The notes under the pieces are model-generated. The model was not told where the DNA came from and searched no databases. It saw only the letters and a list, made by a program, of their open reading frames with translations. A DNA stretch of 64,000 nucleotides from Mesorhizobium norvegicum (lineage in GTDB: Bacteria > Pseudomonadota > Alphaproteobacteria > Rhizobiales > Rhizobiaceae), in contig NZ_SMYZ01000054.1 of the NCBI RefSeq assembly GCF_004919685.1, positions 116,047 through 180,046 on the forward strand, in the 5' to 3' direction. Below are positions 1 to 8,320 of the stretch, piece by piece. Position numbers and translations under genes: made by a program. Each line of letters starts with the position of its first letter. Position 1 is the first letter of the stretch.

Positions 1-521
1 GCCTGGATATCGTAGGCAATGAACAGCAGGATACCCGGCACCAGCAGGCCGCATAGGATCAGCATGATGCGATTGATCTGCCAGGACACTTTTGACGCCA
101 ACGCCTCGTCGCCGGGCGCGGGAACAAGTGCTGCCCGCACCGCCTTGCTGGCCACCAGCGTGGCCGAGAGACGCATCGAGATCGGCAGGCCGAGCCCGAT
201 GATCAGGAAAGCACAGGCCGCCAGCAGCAGCGAAAACTTCAGCGCGCTGGTTTCCGCCGGTATGGGAAACAGCAGCGTCGCCAGCGGCAGGAAGACACCG
301 AAAATGCCGATCGCCGCAATAATGATGAAAATCACCGCATTGACGATGGTGAACAGCTGGTAGGTGCCGACACCGATCGGTTCGGAGAGCGTTCGCATGC
401 GTGCCCACTCGGCGTCGGTATAGGAAAAGCCCGGCCATTCCATGCGGGCATCGTTTATCGAGACCATGCCCTTGGCCCAGAAAGCCAGCCGCGCCAGCGC
501 GCTGCCCGTCATGCCATCCAT
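1..521 (-). CDS. Membrane protein of unknown function, C-terminus beyond window edge
   Basis: An open frame on the minus strand runs off the left edge of the window. From the ATG at 521 it reads about 173 residues. A short N-terminal stretch (SALARLAFWAKG, then an acidic/aromatic segment around EWPGFSYTDAEW) is followed by three strongly hydrophobic segments at roughly residues 54-80, 93-115 and 152-170, separated by short charged loops. This looks like an inner-membrane protein. No family motif is recognised. An in-frame ATG at 560 is an alternative start, but its extra residues are cysteine-rich and unlikely, and a purine-rich stretch lies just before 521. The opposite-strand frame over this region has no hydrophobic periodicity and is regarded as a shadow. 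Confidence 0.6.
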   Translation of the reverse strand, partial: MDGMTGSALARLAFWAKGMVSINDARMEWPGFSYTDAEWARMRTLSEPIGVGTYQLFTIVNAVIFIIIAAIGIFGVFLPLATLLFPIPAETSALKFSLLLAACAFLIIGLGLPISMRLSATLVASKAVRAALVPAPGDEALASKVSWQINRIMLILCGLLVPGILLFIAYDIQ

Positions 522-626
522 TGCCGCCCCCGCCGAAATGATGCGCGGGCAGCATAGCATCAGGACGCGGCAACGCGACAGTCCGGTGTCTGCGTCCTGC
601 CAGCGCCTGCTGGAACCCGCCCGTAC

Positions 627-1634
627 TTACTGGAACCCGATCGCGTCGACGGTGCCTGTCGGGCAACCGGCCTTGTTGGTCGGCACCGAAGCCAGCAGCA
701 GATCCTTGAGCGAGCTGTTGGGGCCGATCGGACCGGCGAGGCCGAGCGTCAGTTCGCCGATCAGCCGCCTGCCGCTCGACGGATCGATGACGCAGGAAAC
801 GCGCACGCGGTCCCCTGCTCCCGCCCCGAAGGCAGTGTCGAAGGCGCCGCGGATCTGGTCCGCCGTCAGCTTGCCACCGATGTTCTTGGCAAAGAGATCA
901 CGCACCGGCGAGCTGTTCACCGCGCGCATCAGGTTGAGCGCATCGGAGAAATAGTCCTGCTGGCTCTTGCCGTAGCAAGTGCCGTGCTTGATCCATTCAT
1001 GCCGTTCGAGCTTGGAAGCTGTCCCCGGCATCACCTGATCGAGTTCCGTGCGGGTGTTGGCGTCCAGGTTGACGGGCGGCAGGTCTTTCCAGTGGGCCGG
1101 ATTGTCATTGGCCTTGTCGCCTGCCGTCGCCTGGCAATAGAAATTGCCGTTCGGCTGCGGCCACAGGCCGTGCAAGGTGAAATGCGTGGCATCGAAATCA
1201 CCAGCACTCTGCGCCTTGCATTCCGTCTTGCTCGACTTGGTCTCGCAGAAGGCCGGCTGCCAGCTCAGCGCGAAGACGTATTCGGGTTTTCCCGATGCCG
1301 CCGGCTTGCCCTGCCCGCCCGGTGCGGCCGGCACGGTCGCGGCGCTGCTACCCGAAACATGGCCGCAGGTGACCTTCACCCAGCGGCGCTCCGGATCGGC
1401 GCCCGGCACCAGGATGAGGTAATGCGTCGGCGCATCCTTGTTGCCGGCAAGCAGTTGGTAGCTCTGCCCGGCATCGGTCGAGACATTGCCGGGATTCTTG
1501 CCGTTCTTGATGGCTTGCGTCGCCGGACAGGCAGCGTCGGCAACGAAAGTGCCGCTCATCTTGACGTCGGCACGCGCCGCCCCGGCCAGCGACGCCGCCA
1601 ACATGGCCAATCCGAAAACAACAGCAATGCGCAT
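627..1634 (-). CDS. Secreted ribonuclease T2 family protein with N-terminal extension
   Basis: 335 residues. A classical signal peptide (about residues 1-22, ending AGAARA) indicates export. The RNase T2 domain starts near residue 117 and carries both catalytic signatures, HGLWP at about 155-159 and HEWIKHGTC at about 212-220, with the two active-site histidines intact. T2 enzymes cleave single-stranded RNA through a 2',3'-cyclic phosphate, so this is probably a periplasmic or secreted nuclease used for nutrient scavenging. Residues 23-100 form an extra segment with a cysteine pair (C36, C90), joined by a Gly/Pro/Ala-rich linker, that is not part of the T2 core. It is transcribed divergently from the alpha/beta hydrolase at 1822. 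Confidence 0.9.
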   Translation of the reverse strand: MRIAVVFGLAMLAASLAGAARADVKMSGTFVADAACPATQAIKNGKNPGNVSTDAGQSYQLLAGNKDAPTHYLILVPGADPERRWVKVTCGHVSGSSAATVPAAPGGQGKPAASGKPEYVFALSWQPAFCETKSSKTECKAQSAGDFDATHFTLHGLWPQPNGNFYCQATAGDKANDNPAHWKDLPPVNLDANTRTELDQVMPGTASKLERHEWIKHGTCYGKSQQDYFSDALNLMRAVNSSPVRDLFAKNIGGKLTADQIRGAFDTAFGAGAGDRVRVSCVIDPSSGRRLIGELTLGLAGPIGPNSSLKDLLLASVPTNKAGCPTGTVDAIGFQ

Positions 1635-1821
1635 AGGGAATCCCCGGCTGAAAGAAGTGGGCGACAGACTGAAGCTGTCTCCATGTCAGAATTGCGATAT
1701 TTTGCTGGCCAAGCGCAAGAAACATCGTCGCGGAAAAGCCGGCTTTGCCAATTGACGCACAACCGGCGTCGGCGCAAACAAAGCCGGCGCCACGATGGCC
1801 AGAGCCTGGAGACCGAGCGGC

Positions 1822-2754
1822 ATGTCATTCAGCCAGCAGCGCGTGGTTGCCTCGCCGACCGGTGCCGATCTCAATCTTTTCGTCAGGCAAGCCGATGGCC
1901 GGGCACGTGCCGTCGTCCAGATCAATCACGGCCTGGCCGAGCACGCCGCGCGCTATGCCCGTTTCGCCGATTTTCTTGGCTCCCGCGGCTTCCACGTCTA
2001 TGTCCACGATCATCGCGGCCATGGCGCGACCAAGGCCCCCGACGCGCCGCTCGGCAGGTTCGCCGACAGGGATGGCCACGCCAAGGTGATCGCCGACGTC
2101 GACGCCATCCATGATCTCATCGCCGCGGAGCAGCCGAACCGGCCGGTCATCCTGTTTGGCCATTCGATGGGTGCCTCGGTGGCGCTGAACTACCTGTTGC
2201 GCCACTCGCCGCGCGTCCATGCCGCCGCGATCTGGAACTGCAATTTTTCGCAAGGCCTGCTCGGACAGGTGGCGCTCGGCATCCTTGCCTGGGAACGGAT
2301 GCGGCTCGGCTCCGACGTACCATCGCTCCTGTTGCCGAAACTCACCTTCCAGGCCTGGGGCAAGGCGGTGCCCAACCACCGCACATTGTTCGACTGGCTG
2401 TCGCGCGACGAGGCCGAAGTGGCGAAATACATCGCCGATCCGCTCTGCGGCTGGGACGCTTCGGTGTCGATGTGGCGCGACGTCGTCGGCATGGCGCTGA
2501 ATGGTGGCAAGGATGCCGGCTTTGCCGGCATCCGGCGCGACCTCCCCGTCAGCATCGTTGGCGGCGAAAAGGATCCGGCCTCGGATTACGGCAAGGGTAT
2601 CACCCATCTCGCCAATCGCATGCGCAAGATGGGCTTTTCGAATCTCGTTTCAAAGGTTTACGCCGACACCCGCCACGAAAGCCTGAACGAGGTGAATCGC
2701 GACATCATCATGGGTGATTTCGCGGCTTGGGCCGACGATATCCTGAAAGCGTGA
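1822..2754 (+). CDS. Alpha/beta hydrolase, lysophospholipase/monoacylglycerol-lipase type
   Basis: 310 residues from the chosen ATG; an in-frame ATG at 1795 is a poorer start, because GGAG lies upstream of 1822. The nucleophile elbow GHSMG is at residues 113-117, the NHG oxyanion-hole region at 35-37, and a C-terminal histidine follows in DTRHESLNEV, completing a Ser-His-Asp arrangement typical of the serine aminopeptidase S33/PldB-like group. No signal peptide is seen, so it is probably cytoplasmic. The likely reaction is ester hydrolysis of a lipid or other acyl substrate; the exact substrate cannot be read from sequence. It stands alone, about 100 bp ahead of the next gene and on the same strand. 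Confidence 0.85.
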   Translation: MSFSQQRVVASPTGADLNLFVRQADGRARAVVQINHGLAEHAARYARFADFLGSRGFHVYVHDHRGHGATKAPDAPLGRFADRDGHAKVIADVDAIHDLIAAEQPNRPVILFGHSMGASVALNYLLRHSPRVHAAAIWNCNFSQGLLGQVALGILAWERMRLGSDVPSLLLPKLTFQAWGKAVPNHRTLFDWLSRDEAEVAKYIADPLCGWDASVSMWRDVVGMALNGGKDAGFAGIRRDLPVSIVGGEKDPASDYGKGITHLANRMRKMGFSNLVSKVYADTRHESLNEVNRDIIMGDFAAWADDILKA

Positions 2755-2816
2755 CGGATTGGCCTATCGCAAGAGCCGTGACAGCCGTTGCAGGGCTTGA
2801 TAGAGGCTCTGCTTTC

Positions 2817-2839
2817 GCTGCAATCGAGGTGATTGCAGC
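2817..2839. promoter_or_regulatory. Perfect 9-bp inverted repeat upstream of the CoA-transferase gene
   Basis: GCTGCAATC, 5 bp, GATTGCAGC: a perfect palindrome ending 14 bp before the start codon at 2854. Its length and symmetry fit a dimeric regulator operator, but an mRNA hairpin near the ribosome site is also possible. No regulator gene is adjacent. Confidence 0.45.
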
Positions 2840-2853
2840 AACCACGGTGATCT

Positions 2854-4029
2854 ATGGCTGAGCCCCCGCTGAAAGGCGTCCGCGTCGTCGAACTCGCCCG
2901 CATCCTTGCCGGGCCATGGGCCGGGCAGTTGCTTGCCGATCTCGGCGCCGATGTCATCAAGGTCGAGAGCCCCGATGGCGGCGACGACACCCGCAAATGG
3001 GGCCCGCCCTTCGTCATGGGCAAGGACGGCGAGAACCTGTCGGCCGCCTATTACCACTCCTGCAACCGCGGCAAGCGCTCCATCGCCATCGATTTCTCGA
3101 CGCCGGAAGGCGCTGAGACCGTGCGCCGGCTGGTCGCGACTTCGGACGTGCTGATCGAGAACTTCAAGCTCGGCGGCCTGAAGAAATACGGCCTCGACTA
3201 TGACAGCCTGCGCAAGACCAACCCCCGCCTCGTCTACTGCTCGATCACCGGCTTCGGCCAGGATGGTCCGTATGCGCCACGCGCCGGCTACGACTTCATC
3301 ATCCAGGCCATGGCCGGCATGATGTCGATCACCGGCGAGGTTGGCCGCGAGCCGCAAAAGGCCGGCGTCGCCATCTCGGACATCTTCACCGGCCTCTATT
3401 CGGTCATCGCCATCCAGGCAGCACTGCGTCATGCCGAGCAGACCGGCGACGGCCAGCACATCGACATGGCGCTCTTCGACACCCAGATCTCGGCCCTCGG
3501 CAACCAGAACCTCAACTACCTCGTCTCTGGCAAGTCGCCCGTGCAGATGGGCAATGCGCATATGAACATCGCCCCGTACGAGGTGGTGCCGGTCAGGGAT
3601 GGGCACATCATCCTGGCGGTCGGCAATGACGGCCAGTTCACCAAATTCTGCGCTGCCGTTGGGCTGGACGATTTGCCTGCAAATCCCGACTTCGCCACCA
3701 ACCCTGCCCGGGTCGCCAATCGGGTCAAGCTGCGCGAGCACATGATCGAGGCGCTGAAGGTTTTCGACCGCGATCCGTTGCTGGCAAAGCTGGAAGCGGC
3801 CGGCGTGCCGGCGAGCCCGATCAACACGATCGGCCAGATGTTCGCCGATCCGCAGACCATCGCGCGCGGCATGCGGCTCGATCTCGACGACGGCCATGGC
3901 AATCTTCTGCCTTCGGTGCGTGCGCCGATGGTGATGTCTGGCACACCGCTGGTCTATGAGCGCCCCTCGCCACGCCTGGGCGAGCACACGCAAGAAATCC
4001 TTGCCGAACTGGAGAAGTCTGGACAATGA
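2854..4029 (+). CDS. CaiB/BaiF family (class III) CoA-transferase
   Basis: 391 residues, full length for the formyl-CoA transferase/CaiB/Bbsf family. Family features include the N-terminal GVRVVELARILAGPWAGQ segment, the GADVIKVE CoA-binding region, the NRGKRSI segment and the expected catalytic aspartate in GVAISDIFTG (about D176), which forms the acyl-aspartyl intermediate. These enzymes move CoA between carboxylic acids in the cytoplasm. Its stop overlaps the start of the following TPP-enzyme gene (ATGA at 4026-4029), so the two are translationally coupled and probably act on the same substrate. The arrangement resembles frc/oxc oxalate genes, but the partner looks closer to acetolactate synthase, so the substrate is left open. 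Confidence 0.88.
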   Translation: MAEPPLKGVRVVELARILAGPWAGQLLADLGADVIKVESPDGGDDTRKWGPPFVMGKDGENLSAAYYHSCNRGKRSIAIDFSTPEGAETVRRLVATSDVLIENFKLGGLKKYGLDYDSLRKTNPRLVYCSITGFGQDGPYAPRAGYDFIIQAMAGMMSITGEVGREPQKAGVAISDIFTGLYSVIAIQAALRHAEQTGDGQHIDMALFDTQISALGNQNLNYLVSGKSPVQMGNAHMNIAPYEVVPVRDGHIILAVGNDGQFTKFCAAVGLDDLPANPDFATNPARVANRVKLREHMIEALKVFDRDPLLAKLEAAGVPASPINTIGQMFADPQTIARGMRLDLDDGHGNLLPSVRAPMVMSGTPLVYERPSPRLGEHTQEILAELEKSGQ

Positions 4030-5675
4030 AGACCGGCGGACAACTGATCGTCGACGCGCTCGAAGCCAACGGCACCGACCGCATCTATTGCGTGCCCGGT
4101 GAATCCTATCTGGCGGTGCTCGACGCGCTGCACGATTCAGCGATCCGCACCATCGTCTGCCGCCAGGAAGGTGGTGCCGCCATGATGGCCGATTGCCACG
4201 GCCGCCTGACCGGCAAGCCCGGCATCTGCTTCGTCACCCGCGGCCCCGGCGCCACCAACGCCTCTGCCGGCATCCACATCGCCATGCAGGATTCGATACC
4301 CGTCATCCTGTTCATCGGCCAGGTCGCCAGCCACGCCAAGGAGCGCGAGGCTTTTCAGGAGGTGGATTACAAGAGGTTCTTTGGCGATATCGCCAAATGG
4401 GTGGTCGAAATCGACGACGCCTCGCGCATCCCGGAATTCGTCACCCGCGCCTTCGCGGTGGCGACATCGGGCCGCCCCGGCCCGGTTGTCATCTCGCTGC
4501 CGGAAGACATGCTGACAAGCATCGTCGAAGCGCCCATCGCCTTGCCGCACACGCCGGTCGAAACCCGGCCGGGCGAAGCCGAGCTCGACACGCTGGAGAA
4601 ACTGCTCGGCAAGGCCAAGCGGCCTTTCGTCATCCTCGGCGGCACGCGTTGGGATGCCGAGGCGGTGGCGCGGATGCGCACGATCGCCGAGGCGTGGTCG
4701 CTGCCGGTCGGCTGTTCCTTCCGCCGCCAGATGCTGTTCGATCATCTGCATCCGAACTATGCCGGCGATGTCGGCATCGGCATCAACCCGAAGCTGGCGA
4801 CAGCGATCAAGCAGGCCGATCTGGTGCTGCTGATCGGTGGCCGCATGGGCGAAATGCCGTCTTCCGACTACACGCTGCTGAAAAGCCCCTACCCCGACCA
4901 GACGCTGGTCCATATCCATGCCGACGCCGGGGAACTCGGCCGCGTCTACCGGCCGACACTGGCGATCAACGCCTCGCCTTCCGCCTTCATCGAAGCTTTC
5001 GCCAAGCGCAAGCCGGCCGCCGCACCCGTCTGGGCAGCCGAGACGCCAAAGCTGCATGCCGCCTATCTCGACTGGTCGACACCGCCGGAAAGCGGCCCCG
5101 GCTCGGTCCAGATGGGGCCGATCATGAACTACCTGGAAAAGATGCTGCCCGACGACGCCATCCTCACCAACGGTGCCGGCAACTACGCCACCTGGGTGCA
5201 TCGTTTCCACCGCTTCCGCCGCTTTGCCACGCAGGCCGCGCCGACCTCAGGCTCGATGGGCTATGGCACGCCGGCGGCAGTCGCCGCCAAAGAACTGTTT
5301 CCGGACCGCACCGTGGTCGCTTTCGCCGGCGACGGCTGCTTCCTAATGAACGGGCAGGAGTTTGCCACCGCCGTGCAATATGACCTGCCGATCGTCGTCG
5401 TCGTCGTCAACAACGGCATCTACGGCACCATTCGCATGCATCAGGAGCGCGAATATCCCGGCCGTGTTGTGGCTACGGATCTCAAGAACCCCGATTTTGC
5501 GGCCCTCGCCCGCGCCTATGGCGGCCATGGCGAAACGGTCGAGAAGACGGCGGATTTCGCTGCCGCCTTCGAACGTGCCCGCGCCAGCGGCAAGCCGGCG
5601 ATCGTCGAGATCCGGCTCGACCCCGAAGCGATCACGCCGACCAAGACGATGACCCAGATACGCGACAAGGCGTAG
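4026..5675 (+). CDS. Thiamine-pyrophosphate-dependent enzyme, acetolactate-synthase-like
   Basis: 549 residues with the three-domain layout of the AHAS/POX/benzoylformate decarboxylase superfamily. The pyrimidine-domain catalytic glutamate lies in CRQEGGAA (about E48) and the central domain in VRMRTIAEA-like sequence near 200. The PP-domain motif starts GDGCFLMNGQEF near residue 435 and ends VVVVVNN about 28 residues later, as expected for Mg/TPP binding. It would decarboxylate a 2-oxo acid or acyl-CoA and may transfer the product. It is coupled by a 4-bp overlap to the class III CoA-transferase. It could be annotated as an acetolactate synthase large-subunit paralogue, but no small subunit is nearby, so a catabolic role is more likely than branched-chain amino acid synthesis (inference). 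Confidence 0.85.
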   Translation: MKTGGQLIVDALEANGTDRIYCVPGESYLAVLDALHDSAIRTIVCRQEGGAAMMADCHGRLTGKPGICFVTRGPGATNASAGIHIAMQDSIPVILFIGQVASHAKEREAFQEVDYKRFFGDIAKWVVEIDDASRIPEFVTRAFAVATSGRPGPVVISLPEDMLTSIVEAPIALPHTPVETRPGEAELDTLEKLLGKAKRPFVILGGTRWDAEAVARMRTIAEAWSLPVGCSFRRQMLFDHLHPNYAGDVGIGINPKLATAIKQADLVLLIGGRMGEMPSSDYTLLKSPYPDQTLVHIHADAGELGRVYRPTLAINASPSAFIEAFAKRKPAAAPVWAAETPKLHAAYLDWSTPPESGPGSVQMGPIMNYLEKMLPDDAILTNGAGNYATWVHRFHRFRRFATQAAPTSGSMGYGTPAAVAAKELFPDRTVVAFAGDGCFLMNGQEFATAVQYDLPIVVVVVNNGIYGTIRMHQEREYPGRVVATDLKNPDFAALARAYGGHGETVEKTADFAAAFERARASGKPAIVEIRLDPEAITPTKTMTQIRDKA

Positions 5676-5678
5676 CTC

Positions 5679-5706
5679 CAAAAAAGGGCGGTCGCCCGCC
5701 CCTTTC
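5679..5706. terminator. Bidirectional terminator hairpin
   Basis: A run of A, then GGGCGG, a short TCG-type loop, CCGCCC and CTTTCT form a GC stem flanked by A-rich and T-rich sides. It lies between the convergent TPP-enzyme and CHRD genes and can serve both. Confidence 0.7.
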
Positions 5707-5723
5707 TGTCAACGCGGCTTGCG

Positions 5724-6167
5724 CTATTTCGCCGCCTCGATCTGGCCGCGAATCTCGCCGTCCTTGTTGGCCGCCGTGTGCACGTTGACATAGTCCTTGC
5801 CGGCCATCAGGTCGGCGGCCTGCGCATCGGTCAGCACAGCCGAACCCTTGATCGGGCTCTTGAGCTTGCCCTTGAACGGGATCGCCACTCCGGCGTTCTC
5901 GCCAATCGCGGCTGGGCCGTGAATGTGTCCTCCCGTGGCCGGCCCGCTCAGGCCGGAATATTTGACGTTCCAGCTGAGCTTCTTCTTGACCGTGTCGAAG
6001 GTGAGAGCGGCCGTTCCCTTGCCTTTCGTGGTCACCGGCGGGTTCTGCTGGCCGCCGTCGAGCGTTGCCGTCAGCTTCACCGTCTCGGCCAGGGCCGGTG
6101 AAGCCATGAGGAAGGACGCCGAGATGGCCAGTGCCGAAAGCATTGGTGCCAAGGATTGGATACGCAT
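5724..6167 (-). CDS. Secreted CHRD-domain protein
   Basis: 147 residues from the ATG at 6167, chosen because GGAG sits 7 bp upstream and a clean signal peptide follows (about residues 1-28, ending SPALAE). The mature part is a single CHRD domain, recognised by GGHIHGPA in the middle and VNVHTAANKDGEIRGQI near the end. CHRD domains are named after chordin and occur in many bacterial exported proteins; the function is unknown. A monocistronic gene, convergent with the TPP-enzyme gene. A weak EcfG-like promoter (6230-6254) lies upstream. Confidence 0.88.
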   Translation of the reverse strand: MRIQSLAPMLSALAISASFLMASPALAETVKLTATLDGGQQNPPVTTKGKGTAALTFDTVKKKLSWNVKYSGLSGPATGGHIHGPAAIGENAGVAIPFKGKLKSPIKGSAVLTDAQAADLMAGKDYVNVHTAANKDGEIRGQIEAAK

Positions 6168-6229
6168 GAGAATCTCCGTTTGACGAGCAACATCCTCCGC
6201 GGCTCCCCGGCGCACGGATGCACCGACAC

Positions 6230-6254
6230 AACGGTTGTGAGAGCAGAAGGCTCC
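6230..6254 (-). promoter_or_regulatory. Weak EcfG-like promoter for the CHRD gene
   Basis: On the minus strand the sequence is GGAGC, 16 bp, CGTT. The EcfG consensus is GGAAC-N16/17-CGTT, so there is one mismatch in the -35 element. The start codon is 63 bp downstream. Confidence 0.3.
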
Positions 6255-6304
6255 GCCCGGTAACGCTTATGTGCAAACGGAGCCGCAGACGACCCGGTTA
6301 CGGT

Positions 6305-7588
6305 TCAGACCGCCGCCAGCGCCTGCGTCAGGTCGGCGATCAGATCGTCCGGGTGCTCGACGCCGATCGACAGCCTGACCGTGGTCTCCAGCACGCCGAT
6401 GCGTTGGCGAACCTCGAAGGGAATGCCCGAATGCGTCATGGCTGCCGGGTGACTGGCCAGCGATTCCGTTCCGCCGAGGCTTACCGCCAGCTTGAAGATC
6501 TGCAGGTTGTTGAGGAAGGCGAAAGCCGCCTTCTCCCCGCCCCTGATATCGAAGGAGAAGGTCGAGCCGGCGCCACTGCATTGCGCCCTGTAGGCGCGGC
6601 CCGCCGGCGTATCCTCGCCCAGGAACGGCAGGTAATGCACTTTCTCGACCTTGGCATGATCGCGCAGGAATTCGGCGACCAGGCGCGCATTGTCGTTGGC
6701 CCGCTCCATGCGGATCGACAGCGTCTCCAGCGAGCGGCCGAGCATCCAGCAGGAATGCGGGTCGAGTTGCGTGCCGATCGCGCCGCGCAACGCCTTGATC
6801 GGCTTGGTGACCGCCTTGCTGCCCATGGCGGCGCCCGCGATCAGGTCGGAGTGGCCGCCGACATATTTGGTCAGCGAATAGACGGACACATCGGCGCCGT
6901 GTTCGATCGGCCGCTGGAACACCGGGCCGAGCAATGTGTTGTCGCAGACGACGATCGGCGTCGACCCTTGGGCCGCACCGATCTCGTCGGCGATCTTCCG
7001 CATCAGCGCGATGTCGACTAGGCTGTTGGTCGGATTTGACGGCGTCTCGATCAGGATGACCGAGACGCGGCCCTTCGCGACGGCCGCGTCGGCGGCCGTG
7101 CGCACCGCCGTCTCGTCGACGCCGTCCGCGAAACCGACGGCGCCGATGCCGAAACCGGAAAGCGTGCGCGTCAAAAGCGTCTCCGTGCCGCCGTACAGCG
7201 GCTGCGAATGCAGGATGACGTCGCCCGGGCGGGCGTAGGCGAGCAGTGTCGTGGCGATCGCCGACATGCCTGATGAAAACAGGATGCAGGCATCCGTCCC
7301 CTCATAGATCGCCAGCCGGTCCTCGACGATCTCGCTGTTGGGATGGTTGAAGCGCGAGTAGACCAGGCCGGACGCCGTGCCGCTCGGCGGCTCCTTGCGG
7401 CCGGACGTGTAATCGAAGAAGTCGCGTCCCTCTTCCGCCGACTTGAACACGAAGGTCGAGGTCAGGAACACCGGTGGCTTGACCGCGCCCTCCGAAAGCT
7501 GCGGATCGAAGCCATAGCTCAGCATCAGCGTCTCGGGGTGGAGCTTATGGTTGCCGATATGGGTTTTCGACGGGCGTGGCGCGGTCAT
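6305..7588 (-). CDS. Cys/Met-metabolism PLP-dependent enzyme (cystathionine gamma-synthase family)
   Basis: 427 residues from the ATG at 7588, preceded by AGGAAAA; upstream in-frame starts lack a ribosome site. It belongs to the gamma-family of fold-type I PLP enzymes: SSGMSAI near 105-111, the ETPSNPTN signature near 181-188 and the Schiff-base lysine in YSLTKYVGGHSD (K241). Members cleave or form C-S bonds in methionine and cysteine metabolism (cystathionine gamma-synthase, gamma-lyase, methionine gamma-lyase). The family cannot be split further by eye. The divergent Lrp-type regulator at 7711 shares its promoter region, which suggests amino-acid-responsive control. Confidence 0.88.
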   Translation of the reverse strand: MTAPRPSKTHIGNHKLHPETLMLSYGFDPQLSEGAVKPPVFLTSTFVFKSAEEGRDFFDYTSGRKEPPSGTASGLVYSRFNHPNSEIVEDRLAIYEGTDACILFSSGMSAIATTLLAYARPGDVILHSQPLYGGTETLLTRTLSGFGIGAVGFADGVDETAVRTAADAAVAKGRVSVILIETPSNPTNSLVDIALMRKIADEIGAAQGSTPIVVCDNTLLGPVFQRPIEHGADVSVYSLTKYVGGHSDLIAGAAMGSKAVTKPIKALRGAIGTQLDPHSCWMLGRSLETLSIRMERANDNARLVAEFLRDHAKVEKVHYLPFLGEDTPAGRAYRAQCSGAGSTFSFDIRGGEKAAFAFLNNLQIFKLAVSLGGTESLASHPAAMTHSGIPFEVRQRIGVLETTVRLSIGVEHPDDLIADLTQALAAV

Positions 7589-7710
7589 GGCTTTTCCTGC
7601 TTTTGAAAGAGTGTCGCACGGCAATTTATGCGATCCTCAGCGCGCAGTCCTTGCTATTTTCAGGCTCGCATGGCTGCATCCTCGCAATGAATTGCCTGGG
7701 GCGGCCAAAA

Positions 7711-8169
7711 ATGCAGCAGAAGATAGCCGACGATTTCGACCGCAAGATCCTGCGTGAGCTGCAGGCCGACGCCCGCATCACCAACAACGAGCTTGCCGAG
7801 CGGATCGGCCTTTCGCCGTCGCCCTGCCTGAGGCGGGTGCGGCGGCTGGAGGAGACCGGCGTTATCAGAGGCTACACCACGCTGGTCGACCCGGCCGCCT
7901 TCGGCTGGAGCATGGTCGCCATCGCCACCATCCGGCTCAGCCGCCAGAACGAAGACGAGATCGTGATGTTCGAGGACGCGATCCGCGGCTGGGAAGAGGT
8001 GCTGGAATGCCACCTCGTCACCGGTTCGCGCGACTATGTGCTGAAGGTGGTGACGGGAAACCTCGAGCAATACGAGCGCTTCATCAAGGAAAAGATCGCG
8101 CGGCTGAAATGCGTCGCCTCGATCGAGACCAGCTTCGTCATGAACACCATAAAGGAACGGCGCCTCTAG
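7711..8169 (+). CDS. Lrp/AsnC family transcriptional regulator
   Basis: 152 residues from the ATG at 7711 (alternative ATG at 7687). The N-terminal winged HTH is clear: DRKILRELQADARITNNELA, then GLSPSPCLRRVRRLEETGVI as the recognition region. The C-terminal half is an AsnC/RAM ligand-binding domain (VLECHLVTGSRDYVLKV). Such proteins are amino-acid-sensing octameric regulators and commonly control an adjacent divergent gene, here the Cys/Met PLP enzyme 122 bp away. The stop codon lies inside a 10-bp hairpin (8158-8189). Confidence 0.9.
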   Translation: MQQKIADDFDRKILRELQADARITNNELAERIGLSPSPCLRRVRRLEETGVIRGYTTLVDPAAFGWSMVAIATIRLSRQNEDEIVMFEDAIRGWEEVLECHLVTGSRDYVLKVVTGNLEQYERFIKEKIARLKCVASIETSFVMNTIKERRL

Positions 8170-8189
8170 CATTTTTGCCAGAGGCGCCG
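8158..8189 (+). terminator. Hairpin overlapping the stop codon of the Lrp-type gene
   Basis: CGGCGCCTCT (8158-8167), a 12-nt loop, AGAGGCGCCG (8180-8189): a perfect 10-bp stem. The T-tract after it is short (GTTTCG), so this is a probable but not ideal intrinsic terminator. Confidence 0.5.
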
Positions 8190-8213
8190 TTTCGAGATCG
8201 AGATGTTGCCGAC

Positions 8214-8317
8214 TAGAGCAATTCCAGGAAAAGTATGAAACGGTTTTCCGTCCGGAATTGCGTCAAAACAAGGAGTTAGAGCGGTTCACCGTTTCCGTGA
8301 AACGGTGAACTGCTCTA
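8214..8317. repeat. Two-hairpin palindromic intergenic repeat
   Basis: The element is bounded by TAGAGCA (8214-8220) and TGCTCTA (8311-8317). The first hairpin pairs GCAATTCC (8218-8225) with GGAATTGC (8254-8261). The second has a 19-bp arm at 8277-8295 and its complement at 8299-8317 with a single G/T wobble and a 3-nt loop. I recognise this as a widespread dispersed repeat of Mesorhizobium-like genomes (knowledge, not searched). It separates the convergent Lrp and ABC genes. Confidence 0.75.
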
Positions 8318-8320
8318 GGC

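Noticed and set aside
4026..5675. Oxalyl-CoA decarboxylase (oxc) identity for the TPP enzyme
   Set aside because: Pairing with a CaiB-type gene invites it, but the sequence lacks Oxc-specific segments I would expect and reads more like the acetolactate synthase branch.
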